A DNA stretch of 23,102 nt from GCA-2699365 sp036160955 (GTDB lineage: Bacteria; Verrucomicrobiota; Verrucomicrobiia; Opitutales; Coraliomargaritaceae): assembly GCA_036160955.1 (NCBI GenBank), contig JAYYDJ010000008.1, forward strand, positions 1 through 23,102, given 5' to 3'. Below, piece by piece: positions 15,001-23,016 of the stretch. The notes beneath the pieces are model-generated. The model ran no database searches, was not told the origin of the DNA, and was given only the letters and a program-made list of their open reading frames with translations. A program made the position numbers and the translations under genes. How positions within the stretch are numbered: the stretch's first letter is position 1; every line of letters starts with the position of its first letter.

Positions 15001-16230
15001 TCAATGCGCGGTTTCATCTAAAACTCTAGCAGCTTCTTGGACATCCTTATCTCCACGCCCGCTAAGATTACAAATTATAATCTGATCGGATGAGAGTTCT
15101 CGTGCACGTTGCATTGCATACGCTATTCCATGTGCCGTTTCGAGCGCAGGAACAATGCCTTCAATTTTACAAAGGTCTTGAAAAGCTTGTAGCGCTTCGG
15201 TGTCGGTTGCATAGCCAAAGCCAATTCGACCCTTATCGTTATAATAAGCATGTTCTGGACCAACTGCAGCATAATCAAGGCCTGCTGAAACAGAGTGAGT
15301 ACGATCAATTTGCCCATCGCTGTCTTGCAAAATCCAAGTCTTCGCACCCTGCAGTACGCCTAGACGACCGCCAGCGAAGCGCGCAGCGTGATGGCCTTGA
15401 GATATTTCACGACCACCGGCTTCCACGCCAGTTAGGCGTACTCCAACGTCTTTTAAGAATGCAAAGAAAATACCAATCGCATTGGAACCACCTCCAACGC
15501 AAGCAGTCACTTCATCTGGCAAACGACCTTCTAATTCAGTTATTTGCCGCTTACACTCCTCTCCAATCACACGATGGAAATCTCGAACCATCATCGGAAA
15601 TGGATGCGCACCTAGAGCCGATCCGATAATGTAATGCGTTGTGCGGACATTAGTGACCCAATCACGCATGGCTTCATTTACAGCTTCTTTGAGTGTTCTC
15701 TGCCCTGCAGTAACGGCACGAACTTCAGCACCGCATAAGCGCATGCGGAAAACATTTAGAGCCTGACGCCGCATATCTTCTTCACCCATGTATATGACAC
15801 AGTCAAAGCCCATCTTGGCGCAAATAGCAGCAGTAGCTATACCATGCTGCCCTGCTCCAGTCTCAGCTATTATGCGAGTCTTACCCATGCGCTTTGCTAT
15901 TAGAGCTTGGCCAATAGCGTTGTTTATTTTGTGCGCTCCGGTATGCAACAAATCTTCACGCTTACAGTATATTTTAGCACCGCCGCAGTGCTTTGTTAAT
16001 CGCTCTGCAAAATATAAGCTGGTCGGGCGCCCTGCAAATTCTCTTAGCTGAAAACTAAGCTCCTTCTGGAAATGAGAATCTTTACGAGCCTCATGGTAGG
16101 CCTCTGTCAATTCAAAGAGAGGGGTCATGAGAGTCTCCGGAACGTACATACCTCCATACTTGCCGAAGTGCCCACGAGCATCGGGTAAGTCTGTAGGATC
16201 TACGTTAAGTTCAGGACGAGAATTTTGCAT
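15001..16230 (-). CDS. trpB: Tryptophan synthase beta subunit
   Basis: This 409-aa PLP enzyme condenses indole with serine in the last step of tryptophan synthesis. The cofactor lysine is Lys101 in GAHKINNAIGQA; GHFGKYGGMYVPETL at residues 20-34 and the phosphate-binding VGGGSNAIG (about 245-253) are classical for the TrpB1 type. Length is normal. It is the first gene of the minus-strand operon and the usual partner trpA does not follow; the next gene is the amidotransferase. The ATG has no Shine-Dalgarno sequence and is preceded by a GC-rich dyad at 16239-16257. It diverges from the MscS gene across 140 bp. Confidence 0.96.
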   Translation of the reverse strand: MQNSRPELNVDPTDLPDARGHFGKYGGMYVPETLMTPLFELTEAYHEARKDSHFQKELSFQLREFAGRPTSLYFAERLTKHCGGAKIYCKREDLLHTGAHKINNAIGQALIAKRMGKTRIIAETGAGQHGIATAAICAKMGFDCVIYMGEEDMRRQALNVFRMRLCGAEVRAVTAGQRTLKEAVNEAMRDWVTNVRTTHYIIGSALGAHPFPMMVRDFHRVIGEECKRQITELEGRLPDEVTACVGGGSNAIGIFFAFLKDVGVRLTGVEAGGREISQGHHAARFAGGRLGVLQGAKTWILQDSDGQIDRTHSVSAGLDYAAVGPEHAYYNDKGRIGFGYATDTEALQAFQDLCKIEGIVPALETAHGIAYAMQRARELSSDQIIICNLSGRGDKDVQEAARVLDETAH

Positions 16231-16233
16231 TTA

Positions 16234-16265
16234 TAAATACGGCGCCGAGAGTGCCGTTTTGTCAA
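16234..16265 (-). promoter_or_regulatory. Candidate trpB promoter with long spacer and internal dyad
   Basis: On the minus strand a perfect TTGACA (16260-16265) precedes TATTTA (16234-16239) with a 20-bp spacer. The spacer carries an inverted repeat with 5-bp arms, ACGGC at 16253-16257 and GCCGT at 16239-16243 as read on the minus strand. A long spacer with a central dyad resembles promoters of the MerR type, but the -10 is weak (3 of 6) and no MerR gene is present. It could equally be a leader hairpin. Confidence 0.3.
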
Positions 16266-16370
16266 GTGCTTGAGAGCCTTGCTAGCATACTGGATATAAA
16301 TATAGAACGCATAAGGAAAATATGATAATGTTTGGTATAAATCCTGCGTACCTTATGGCAATAACTTAGT

Positions 16371-17453
16371 ATGAATTCGCTCAATACACTCGTCGCATTT
16401 ACTGGGAATACTCTATCGCAAGTCATTAGCTTGTTTTTATTAATACTTGTTGGTACTGGCTCTGGGATGCTACTTAAAATCGCACTAAAAAAGCGCGCAC
16501 TGCTTATTAAAGACGAGCGAGTCATCACTGCCTCTGTTTTAACTGCAGGCTCACGAGCAGCCCCACTCATATTATTTACGGCTGGCCTATTAGCTGGCGT
16601 AAACCTAGTCGAATTAGGGGCTGCAGAAAACTTTGTAATGACTAGCATGGAAGTCCTGCTTATCGTTTGTGCTGCCATGACTGCTATCTTCTTTGTGGAC
16701 GCTCCAGCTGCTTGGCTTACACGTCGCGCTGCTATGACTCCCAGCAAGATGGATGACATGCTTGCACCCATACTTAGCAAAAGCCTTAAAGCAACTGTAG
16801 TAGTGTTGGCAATTGTTCAAGTAGCGCAAACATTGAGCGGCAAAGAAATTACATCTATTTTAGCGGGTCTTGGCATTGGAGGGCTTGCCGTCGCACTAGC
16901 TGCGCAAGATACGATAAAAAACTTTTTTGGATCCATCGTACTTCTTGCCGACAAACCCTTTACTATTGGCGACCGAATTAATATAGACGGTCATGACGGT
17001 CCAGTTGAAGCCGTAGGAATGCGCTCTACTAGAATCCGTACTCTAGATGGTCATTTAGTCACAATTCCTAATGGAGAAATGGCGAATAAAACTATTTGGA
17101 ATATTTCCAAAAGGCCCTATATTCGAAAAATCTTTAACCTAGGACTACCCTATGATACCTCGCCAGAAAAAGTTAAAGAAGCTAAGGCCATAGTTGAAGT
17201 GTTACTGAAAAACCATGAGGGAATGAATCCAGAATTTCCTCCAAGGATTTATTTTAACGAATTCGCAGACAGTACATTAAATTTGATTTGTATCTTTTGG
17301 TATCATCCGCCTGCCTATTGGGATTTTCTAGCCTTTACTGAGAACCTAAATCTAAACATCCTTACACGTTTCAATTCTGCTGGTATCGAATTTGCCTTCC
17401 CAACGCAGACAATCCATCTAAATGATTCACGCACTGAAATCGCTGATCCTTAG
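16371..17453 (+). CDS. MscS-family mechanosensitive ion channel
   Basis: This 360-aa inner-membrane channel should open under membrane tension and release solutes on osmotic downshock. Membrane segments lie at about 10-36, 57-78, 84-108 and 136-158. They are followed by the pore helix GLGIGGLAVALAAQDTIKNFFGS (about 163-186, here split: GLGIGGLAVA then LAAQDTIKNFFGS), the hallmark of the MscS family. The cytoplasmic beta domain begins at LADKPFTIGDRI and includes the VTIPNGEMANKTIWN loop near 227-243. It stands alone, divergent from trpB and convergent with kdsB 28 bp away. A TTGAGA (16270-16275) to TATAAA (16295-16300) pair upstream has a 19-bp spacer and is only a weak promoter candidate. 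Confidence 0.93.
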   Translation: MNSLNTLVAFTGNTLSQVISLFLLILVGTGSGMLLKIALKKRALLIKDERVITASVLTAGSRAAPLILFTAGLLAGVNLVELGAAENFVMTSMEVLLIVCAAMTAIFFVDAPAAWLTRRAAMTPSKMDDMLAPILSKSLKATVVVLAIVQVAQTLSGKEITSILAGLGIGGLAVALAAQDTIKNFFGSIVLLADKPFTIGDRINIDGHDGPVEAVGMRSTRIRTLDGHLVTIPNGEMANKTIWNISKRPYIRKIFNLGLPYDTSPEKVKEAKAIVEVLLKNHEGMNPEFPPRIYFNEFADSTLNLICIFWYHPPAYWDFLAFTENLNLNILTRFNSAGIEFAFPTQTIHLNDSRTEIADP

Positions 17454-17481
17454 TGGCTCAATTCGTAAATCAGTAAATTAT

Positions 17482-18225
17482 CTATATGAGCGCTTCAAAA
17501 GTAGCAACATCTTCGAGCGTATCAATTCCCACAGTGGGCAGCTCAGTAATTGCGACATGAATTTTGTAACCATTTTCAAGAGCTCTTAGTTGCTCGAGCA
17601 TTTCAATCTGCTCATAAACTCCTTGCTTTAGCGAAGAAAAAGCCGCTAAAAAGTCAGATTTGTACGCGTACATACCAATATGTCGATAGCAAGGGTTTGT
17701 CGCAAGCCAATTTATATCTACACGAGATCCAACATCTCGCGCACTCGGAATCGGAGAACGTGAAAAATACAATGCATTATTGAAGTAATCCCTAACAACT
17801 TTAACCTGAGAAGGATTATTGTAATCCGCGGGTGACTTAAAGCGAGTCGCGAGGGTGGAAACGGCCACTTCGCCGACTAGCCCATCGGCTAAAGCACGAA
17901 TCTGAGAACCATGAACCAATGGCTCGTCCCCTTGTACATTGATGACTTCTGCAGCGCCAATTTCTCGATTAGCTTCAGCTATGCGATCGGTACCACAAGA
18001 ATGGCTTACTTTCGTTAGAATCGCTGAGAAACCCGCTGACTGCAGGCAATGTACAAGCTCAATATCATCCACTGCAAAATAAAGAGGAAATTCTGGCGCC
18101 TCTGATTGAATACGCTGTGCTGTCCAAATGAGGATCGGAACCCCTTTAATTTCATATAAAAGTTTACGAGGAAAACGAGCCGAACAGAGTCTAGCAGGGA
18201 CAATTATTGAGGGCAACTTTGACAT
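17482..18225 (-). CDS. kdsB: CMP-Kdo synthetase (3-deoxy-manno-octulosonate cytidylyltransferase)
   Basis: This 247-aa cytoplasmic enzyme activates Kdo with CTP for the inner core of lipopolysaccharide. The nucleotide-binding PARLCSARFPRK is at residues 10-21 (a Cys sits where Ala or Gly is common). SCGTDRIAEA (77-86) follows, then the Mg-binding VQGDEP with Asp100, and the C-terminal GVYEQIEMLEQLRALENG, typical for KdsB. The length fits the family. It shows that the organism makes Kdo-containing LPS. The start is only 31 bp from the divergent rhodanese gene, and the first codons of kdsB overlap the candidate -35 of that gene. Confidence 0.96.
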   Translation of the reverse strand: MSKLPSIIVPARLCSARFPRKLLYEIKGVPILIWTAQRIQSEAPEFPLYFAVDDIELVHCLQSAGFSAILTKVSHSCGTDRIAEANREIGAAEVINVQGDEPLVHGSQIRALADGLVGEVAVSTLATRFKSPADYNNPSQVKVVRDYFNNALYFSRSPIPSARDVGSRVDINWLATNPCYRHIGMYAYKSDFLAAFSSLKQGVYEQIEMLEQLRALENGYKIHVAITELPTVGIDTLEDVATFEALI

Positions 18226-18247
18226 ATTAGAATCTATAAATAATAAA
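18219..18247 (+). promoter_or_regulatory. Candidate promoter of the rhodanese gene, over the kdsB start codon
   Basis: A perfect TTGACA (18219-18224) and AATAAA (18242-18247, 4 of 6) are separated by 17 bp. The -35 covers the first two codons of the opposite-strand kdsB gene, and the predicted start of transcription is within a few bases of the rhodanese ATG, so the message would be nearly leaderless. Polymerase bound here would block kdsB initiation. Confidence 0.45.
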
Positions 18248-18256
18248 AGTTAAACA

Positions 18257-18574
18257 ATGGACAAGGAAATCAGTGTAGTCGCTGTCGCAAAATTAATGCA
18301 GCAAGAAAAAGTAGTTCTTGTGGATGTTAGAGAACACTCAGAATTAGCTATTTGTAAGATAGCAGAAGCAATCCACATACCATTGAGCGAAATTCCCAGA
18401 AGAATTGAACTTTTACCGCGCGATGTGCCACTTGTCATCTACTGCCACCACGGTGTGCGCAGTCGCAACGTCGTCGATTACTTAAATACTCTTGGATTTG
18501 ATAATGCACTAAATTTAACAGGAGGTATTCATTGTTGGGCTGAAGAGATTGATTCAGAAATGCTAAAGTATTAA
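18257..18574 (+). CDS. Single-domain rhodanese-like protein
   Basis: This 105-aa protein is one rhodanese domain without a signal peptide, so it is probably cytoplasmic (GlpE/PspE-like size). LVDVREHSELA is at about residues 21-31, and the active loop CHHGVRS begins at Cys63, the predicted persulfide carrier; the six-residue loop is of the sulfurtransferase, not phosphatase, size. GFDNALNLTGGIHCWA closes the fold. The physiological sulfur acceptor is not known. It is divergent from kdsB and convergent with the FecR-like gene; the 46-bp gap after it holds a 6-bp AT-rich inverted repeat (18607-18625) too weak to be called a terminator. Confidence 0.93.
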   Translation: MDKEISVVAVAKLMQQEKVVLVDVREHSELAICKIAEAIHIPLSEIPRRIELLPRDVPLVIYCHHGVRSRNVVDYLNTLGFDNALNLTGGIHCWAEEIDSEMLKY

Positions 18575-18620
18575 TTTGCACATTATTTAATATACGGAGT
18601 ATAATCTTTAACATTTTTAG

Positions 18621-19523
18621 TTAAAATAATTCCAGTTCCTCCGATGATAATGACTTCAATACTCCTCGATAAAATTCTACTGGTTCAGGCCTAGGCACGT
18701 ACTCAATTACTATAGATCGTTTTTCATCATTTAGTGTCGATTCGGAGTAAACAAAGCCTTCGTTCGACGCTTCTTTGCGATTTATTTTTTTCATATAAGA
18801 TTGTAAACCTACAAATTCATCAGCGCTGATTATGTTTTTTTCTAACATAGACTTGAATCTTTCGATGTCGCGTTTCATATCTGGTAAAGCCTCAGTAATC
18901 TCAATCGTTGGAGAATTAAAAGTACCCACACCTAACATTCGCTGACCTTGGAAAATTGAGTAAGTTGACCCGTCTGGATGAAAATAAGAAAGTGTGCCTT
19001 CTACAGAATGAAAGCTAAAGTCTATAAGCTGATTTTTTGTATTCTGGTTAATTTTGAAACACATTAAGGAATTAGTTAAGATAAGTCGCCCTACAGGAGT
19101 CTCAATAATTAGATTAGAGCCCTGAGACTCAGAACGATTATCTAATAATAGAAGCCCTGAACGGTAATTGATAATTACATTACTTGGCCCAATTGTATTA
19201 GAATTTACTGTTTTTAACTGCTCAAAGCGCTCAATGGCTAAATCTCCTAAGCCCTCGAAATAGATACTAAGTCCATTAGATCCACTTAGAAATATTGATT
19301 CCCCTTCATTCGCACTTAGTCTGATCAGTCCTAAGGAATGAATGGGGGTTATTGCACTATCAAAGTCTATTTGCTGCCCACCAAATAATTGAGCATCTAT
19401 TCCTTCAGTATATTTACGAATTATAAATGCGCCTTGCCACCATTCGGTAGCAGAGAAGGCAAGTCCAGGAACAAAAATTAAAACCAATAGTAGTAATTTA
19501 CACTTATCGATAAACTCGTTCAT
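18621..19523 (-). CDS. Secreted FecR-like domain protein
   Basis: This 300-aa protein has a clear signal peptide (hydrophobic core about 9-22, LAFSA cleavage region near 21-25). The body is beta-rich and FecR-like: GGQQIDF, LIRLSANEGESIFL near 67-80, a repeated strand pattern up to YSIFQGQRMLGVG near 185-200, then a helical region (about 210-250) and a short charged tail. It has no N-terminal anti-sigma segment or transmembrane anchor, so it is not a sigma regulator like true FecR; the fold here more likely binds or scaffolds envelope components. It overlaps the polymerase/ligase gene by 4 bases (ATGA), so the two are translationally coupled and probably work together. The family call is by pattern, not by a diagnostic residue. 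Confidence 0.6.
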   Translation of the reverse strand: MNEFIDKCKLLLLVLIFVPGLAFSATEWWQGAFIIRKYTEGIDAQLFGGQQIDFDSAITPIHSLGLIRLSANEGESIFLSGSNGLSIYFEGLGDLAIERFEQLKTVNSNTIGPSNVIINYRSGLLLLDNRSESQGSNLIIETPVGRLILTNSLMCFKINQNTKNQLIDFSFHSVEGTLSYFHPDGSTYSIFQGQRMLGVGTFNSPTIEITEALPDMKRDIERFKSMLEKNIISADEFVGLQSYMKKINRKEASNEGFVYSESTLNDEKRSIVIEYVPRPEPVEFYRGVLKSLSSEELELF

Positions 19524-21472
19524 AACAATAAGAGCTTTTGTCGTAAACGACGAGCTTTTTGATTATTAGGGTTTATTTCTAACGAGCGTCTTACCGCTCT
19601 AATCGCTTCAGCACGTCGCTTTGGAAAATGACTCAAAAATTGACTATAACTAAAATAAGTATTACTAATATTAGGGGCAAGCTCTAAAGCTTTTTCAAAC
19701 GCATTTTCAGCGTTATGGTGATCTCCACATAGGGCATAAGCAGCTCCCAATTGTGACCATCCGCGCCAATAGTCATGACTCAATGTAATTGCATTTAGTG
19801 CATACTCCTTGGCGATTAAACCAATTTGAGAAGCTTCTTCTGGGCGCTGATAAACTTTAAGTGACTGCGCCGCACTCAGCCCAATCCAAGCATCAACATG
19901 TCCAGGACAAAGCATTGTAGCCCAATTAAACTCCGAGAAAGTCGAGTCGAGAAGTGCCATATCACCAGAGATATATACTTTTTGCGCTACAATCTGATTG
20001 AGCCTCTCTGCTGCAATCGCCTCATGCGCCTGCGCTTCAAGTACTACGCGCCCAGTCACGGCAAAACTTATCCCAGAGAATAAACCTAATAGTATATAAG
20101 AATAAGGTACTCCATGCCCTTGTAAAATAATAGGGGTACGCGCAAACGAGAGCTTTACCAAAACTCCAACCGCCAAAGCTCCGAAGAGAATAAAAGCAGG
20201 TAAGACAAAGACCTTATTTATAATACTGCAGAAAAAGAGAATACAAATACTAGACAACGCCGTAGATAAAATTATTCGATTCATCGGGATCCATTTGCCG
20301 CGTCTACCCTTTATTCTATGAACTACAGATCCTTGATTAAATCGTAAATAAGCCCTTGAGATAATCCACCACAGGGGGAGCGATAGACAGATAAATCCTA
20401 TTAGTCCATACTCTAAAATGAATTGGATTACATCGCTGTGCGGGGTCTGCCAGAAGTTAACTGTCGATAGGCGTGAGCTTTGCTCTAACTGTGTAGAAAA
20501 GCTGCCTGCTCCCTTCCCTAAAAACGGACTACCAGCAGCAATGTTTAAAGACTCTACCCAAACCTCAAGTCTAGTCCTCTCTATGCTTTTAACTAATGAA
20601 CTCTCAACATTATCAGCGAAGCTAGGCGTTAAGTTAATAAAGGCTGACGCTAAACCAAGAAATAATGTCGATGAAATGAGGGCAAAATAGATTCGCCCCT
20701 TCGCACGTTCAAAACACTGCCATGCGATCAAACAAAAAACTGGTATGCATGTAATTATTACCCATAAAACTTGAGTGAGAATAATACATGTCAGAAACAT
20801 GATAGAAATATAACCAAAAAGAACCCTAAGGAGGAGTGGAAATCTGCGTACCACTGTCGCTATAATTGAAAAGGGAAGTAGTATTAATAGGTATACAGCA
20901 AAACTAGTTGGATCCGCAAATATTCCAGTGGCTTGCCCATGATATAATTCACTTAAGGTAATAGTGGCACCTCCTAGAGTGCCTGCTATAGAGGCGGGGT
21001 CGTGAAAAAATTGAAAGAACCCGTTGAATACTGCCACCAAACTAACTGTAAGTATAGCAATTATAATAAATGCCAGATGAGCTCGCGAACGCACGTTATT
21101 AACAAAAACCCAAAAGAACAGAAATGCCTCCAACGAATAGACCAGAGATTGCCAACCGCGCCAACTTACAGAATTCCAAAATAAATTACCTAACACTATC
21201 CATACAATGAAAGGAAGGAATAAAAAAGGAATTAAACTAATACGTCCCGACGTATTTGTTGTAAGCGCTAACCATAAGCCATGCAGGAATAAAAGTGCCC
21301 CAAAAAGCGGTAAGATTATAAGATGCGTTTCTGGACGAATACCACCCAACAAAGAAGTCATTAAAACAATAATTGCAGCCAAGCAAATAGTGACTAACCA
21401 ATCGATAAAATTAGCCCATGAAACTCGCCCATAATAGGTGATAGAACCAGATTTATCTATTATAGACGGCAC
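19520..21472 (-). CDS. O-antigen ligase/polymerase family protein with C-terminal TPRs
   Basis: This 650-aa polytopic membrane protein has about a dozen hydrophobic helices (roughly residues 20-475). A periplasmic loop contains GSPFLGKGAGSFS and then TPHSDVIQFILEYGLIGF (about 340-365), the characteristic Wzy_C/WaaL motif with its functionally important His. The C-terminal 160 residues are soluble TPR repeats (for example GWSQLGAAYALCGDHHNAENAFEKALELAPN, split across 568-600). It probably polymerises or transfers surface glycan at the periplasmic face. The start codon is GTG (21472). It is followed, with a 4-base overlap, by the FecR-like gene, and is divergent from the EpsI-like gene. Ligase versus polymerase versus protein O-oligosaccharyltransferase cannot be decided. 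Confidence 0.85.
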   Translation of the reverse strand: MPSIIDKSGSITYYGRVSWANFIDWLVTICLAAIIVLMTSLLGGIRPETHLIILPLFGALLFLHGLWLALTTNTSGRISLIPFLFLPFIVWIVLGNLFWNSVSWRGWQSLVYSLEAFLFFWVFVNNVRSRAHLAFIIIAILTVSLVAVFNGFFQFFHDPASIAGTLGGATITLSELYHGQATGIFADPTSFAVYLLILLPFSIIATVVRRFPLLLRVLFGYISIMFLTCIILTQVLWVIITCIPVFCLIAWQCFERAKGRIYFALISSTLFLGLASAFINLTPSFADNVESSLVKSIERTRLEVWVESLNIAAGSPFLGKGAGSFSTQLEQSSRLSTVNFWQTPHSDVIQFILEYGLIGFICLSLPLWWIISRAYLRFNQGSVVHRIKGRRGKWIPMNRIILSTALSSICILFFCSIINKVFVLPAFILFGALAVGVLVKLSFARTPIILQGHGVPYSYILLGLFSGISFAVTGRVVLEAQAHEAIAAERLNQIVAQKVYISGDMALLDSTFSEFNWATMLCPGHVDAWIGLSAAQSLKVYQRPEEASQIGLIAKEYALNAITLSHDYWRGWSQLGAAYALCGDHHNAENAFEKALELAPNISNTYFSYSQFLSHFPKRRAEAIRAVRRSLEINPNNQKARRLRQKLLLL

Positions 21473-21528
21473 AACGAAGTAGACTAAACTAAAAGTACAA
21501 AAAACTCTAGGCTATATGAACGAATACA

Positions 21529-21556
21529 AATATAAAGTCCAATGTAGCAGGTTCAA
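21529..21556 (-). promoter_or_regulatory. Candidate promoter of the polymerase/ligase-FecR-like operon
   Basis: On the minus strand TTGAAC (21551-21556, 4 of 6) and TATATT (21529-21534, 5 of 6) are spaced by 16 bp. The predicted leader is about 50 nt to the GTG start at 21472. It sits in the 193-bp divergent gap shared with the EpsI-like gene. Confidence 0.4.
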
Positions 21557-21623
21557 ATAATAAATCTCCACTATGCTACGACTTCAAATTCTGCATATTA
21601 AGTAAAACAAGAAATCCTTAATC

Positions 21624-21651
21624 TTGAAAAGTGGTTCATTACACCCATAAA
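21624..21651 (+). promoter_or_regulatory. Candidate promoter of the EpsI-like gene
   Basis: TTGAAA (21624-21629, 5 of 6) and CATAAA (21646-21651, 4 of 6) are 16 bp apart. Transcription would begin about 7 bases before the ATG at 21666, so the message would have almost no leader, in keeping with the absent Shine-Dalgarno sequence. Confidence 0.4.
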
Positions 21652-21665
21652 ATTATATATTAAGT

Positions 21666-22349
21666 ATGAAATCATCAATATTAATTGCTGGCACATTTTT
21701 GCTATTATCTGCGTTATGCCTTAGAGGATACTTTGCATTAGTACCCCCACCTGAGCGTACTCATAATGAATATCTATCCGACATCTTGCCGCAATCATTG
21801 CCAGAATGGACAGTCAAAGAACATGACATGGCTGAGTCGCCGGAGTCCAGCGCGCGCATTTCAGAATTCCTCAACTTTGATGATGCATTATTTCGCACTT
21901 ACTCCAATGGACGCATTCATGTTGGAGTGTATGTAGCTTACTGGAGTCCAGGTAAAACATCCTACCGCTGGGCAGGAGCACATACTCCAGATACGTGTTG
22001 GATACAAAATGGTTGGTCATGCAATGAACGACAGTATAGTATTCCATTTAATTACAAAAATGTCGCATTCGAACCTGCAGAGTTTGGAGTATTCGCAAAA
22101 GAAGGAAAAACTCAGCAAGTATACTTTTGGCATTTAGTTGGAGGGCGCGCCTATAGCTATAAGCAAAATGATGGTCATAACATTTTCGCAGCTCTGATTG
22201 ATATAAGAAGCCACGGACTCGACTTGCGTAAAGAACAGTTTTTTATACGCTTATCGAGTAATACCGACATTGTATCATTAAAAAAAATGCCAGCTTTTGG
22301 AACTATACTCGAAGCTCTAGCAACGCTAGGCTTAAACAAAAAAATGTAA
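21666..22349 (+). CDS. EpsI family protein (exosortase-associated, DUF3485-like)
   Basis: This 227-aa protein has an N-terminal signal or anchor (about residues 4-25) and a periplasmic domain. The diagnostic segment is AGAHTPDTCWIQNGW (103-117), matching the HxPxxCxxxxGW pattern of EpsI proteins, with His106 and Cys111 conserved, plus VYVAYWSPGK before it and VYFWHLVGGR after it. EpsI proteins accompany exosortases (XrtA and relatives) in exopolysaccharide and PEP-CTERM sorting loci and are sometimes fused to them. Here no exosortase is adjacent: the neighbours are the divergent polymerase/ligase and the convergent acetyltransferase. The biochemical role of the family is not established. Confidence 0.82.
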   Translation: MKSSILIAGTFLLLSALCLRGYFALVPPPERTHNEYLSDILPQSLPEWTVKEHDMAESPESSARISEFLNFDDALFRTYSNGRIHVGVYVAYWSPGKTSYRWAGAHTPDTCWIQNGWSCNERQYSIPFNYKNVAFEPAEFGVFAKEGKTQQVYFWHLVGGRAYSYKQNDGHNIFAALIDIRSHGLDLRKEQFFIRLSSNTDIVSLKKMPAFGTILEALATLGLNKKM

Positions 22350-22377
22350 GCAACAAACACGAGACTCTAAGGCAAAC

Positions 22378-23016
22378 TTACATAATTGATCGAGCAGGAT
22401 TACCAAACACTCGATCCTCTGGTTGAACAGATCTTACAACGACTGACGCCGCACCCACAAAAGCATTTGAACCAACTGTCTTACCGGGTAGCAAGCGTAC
22501 TCCAGTCGCTAGAAAAGCACCTTCGCCAATTTTGCACCCGCCGGTTAGATCACAATGACCACTAATCGTTGACCAGGCTCCAATATCGACGTCGTGCCCA
22601 GCGCTACTGTGGCAATTAATTAAAGAAAATGTACCTACTTGAATATCTGCAGTTAAAGTAACATTAGGGCAAATTACTACACCGCTATCCAAAGTTACAT
22701 TCGAGCCAATCACTACGGTAGGATGAATTAGGGATATAAATTTTGCAGAATGAGCAATTAATCTTTCGCAGACTGTTCGTTTGGTTGCGGGGTCACCTAT
22801 TGCGCAAACTAAAACATCTTCTGCGCCAGGAATATAATTAGATATAGAATTAATTACCTTTACTGGGTAACTAAAATTATCCAGAGCTGTAAGATTATCA
22901 TCGATAAACCCAGCGATAATCCAAGCTTTTCCACAATCTGGATGGTGACTAGCCCAAGAAAATACTTCCCGACCAAGTCCACCTGCTCCAACTATAATTA
23001 AGCGCCGCATATTCAT
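22378..23016 (-). CDS. NeuD/PglD-type sugar O- or N-acetyltransferase
   Basis: This 212-aa protein has an N-terminal nucleotide-sugar binding half (GAGGLGREV at residues 10-18) and a C-terminal left-handed beta-helix of hexapeptide repeats (about 100-195, for example GSNVTLDSGVVICPNVTL). It ends in GNPARSIM, which is typical of acyltransferases that modify UDP-sugars or sialic acids. His141 in the segment SAGHD is the candidate catalytic base. Its ATG overlaps the stop of the upstream SDR gene by 4 bases (ATGA), so the two are coupled and likely act on the same sugar. The exact acceptor (UDP-amino sugar, sialic acid or perosamine) cannot be read from sequence. Confidence 0.88.
   Translation of the reverse strand: MNMRRLIIVGAGGLGREVFSWASHHPDCGKAWIIAGFIDDNLTALDNFSYPVKVINSISNYIPGAEDVLVCAIGDPATKRTVCERLIAHSAKFISLIHPTVVIGSNVTLDSGVVICPNVTLTADIQVGTFSLINCHSSAGHDVDIGAWSTISGHCDLTGGCKIGEGAFLATGVRLLPGKTVGSNAFVGAASVVVRSVQPEDRVFGNPARSIM

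Noticed and set aside
15090..15629. 179-codon plus-strand open frame opposite trpB
   Set aside because: It is wholly antisense to trpB, which is conserved throughout. The translation is Gln/His/Leu-rich and low in family-like motifs, as expected of a shadow frame.
16239..16257. ACGGC/GCCGT hairpin followed by TTTT as a plus-strand terminator
   Set aside because: No plus-strand gene lies upstream that would need it; the position at the trpB promoter or leader is the more sensible reading.
16262..16780. 172-codon minus-strand open frame opposite the MscS gene
   Set aside because: It overlaps the conserved membrane part of the channel on the other strand and resembles no protein; Ser/Ala-rich composition is a shadow of the plus-strand codons.
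18607..18625. TTTAAC/GTTAAA inverted repeat as a bidirectional terminator between the rhodanese and FecR-like genes
   Set aside because: Six AT-rich pairs are too unstable, and one arm includes the stop codon of the FecR-like gene.
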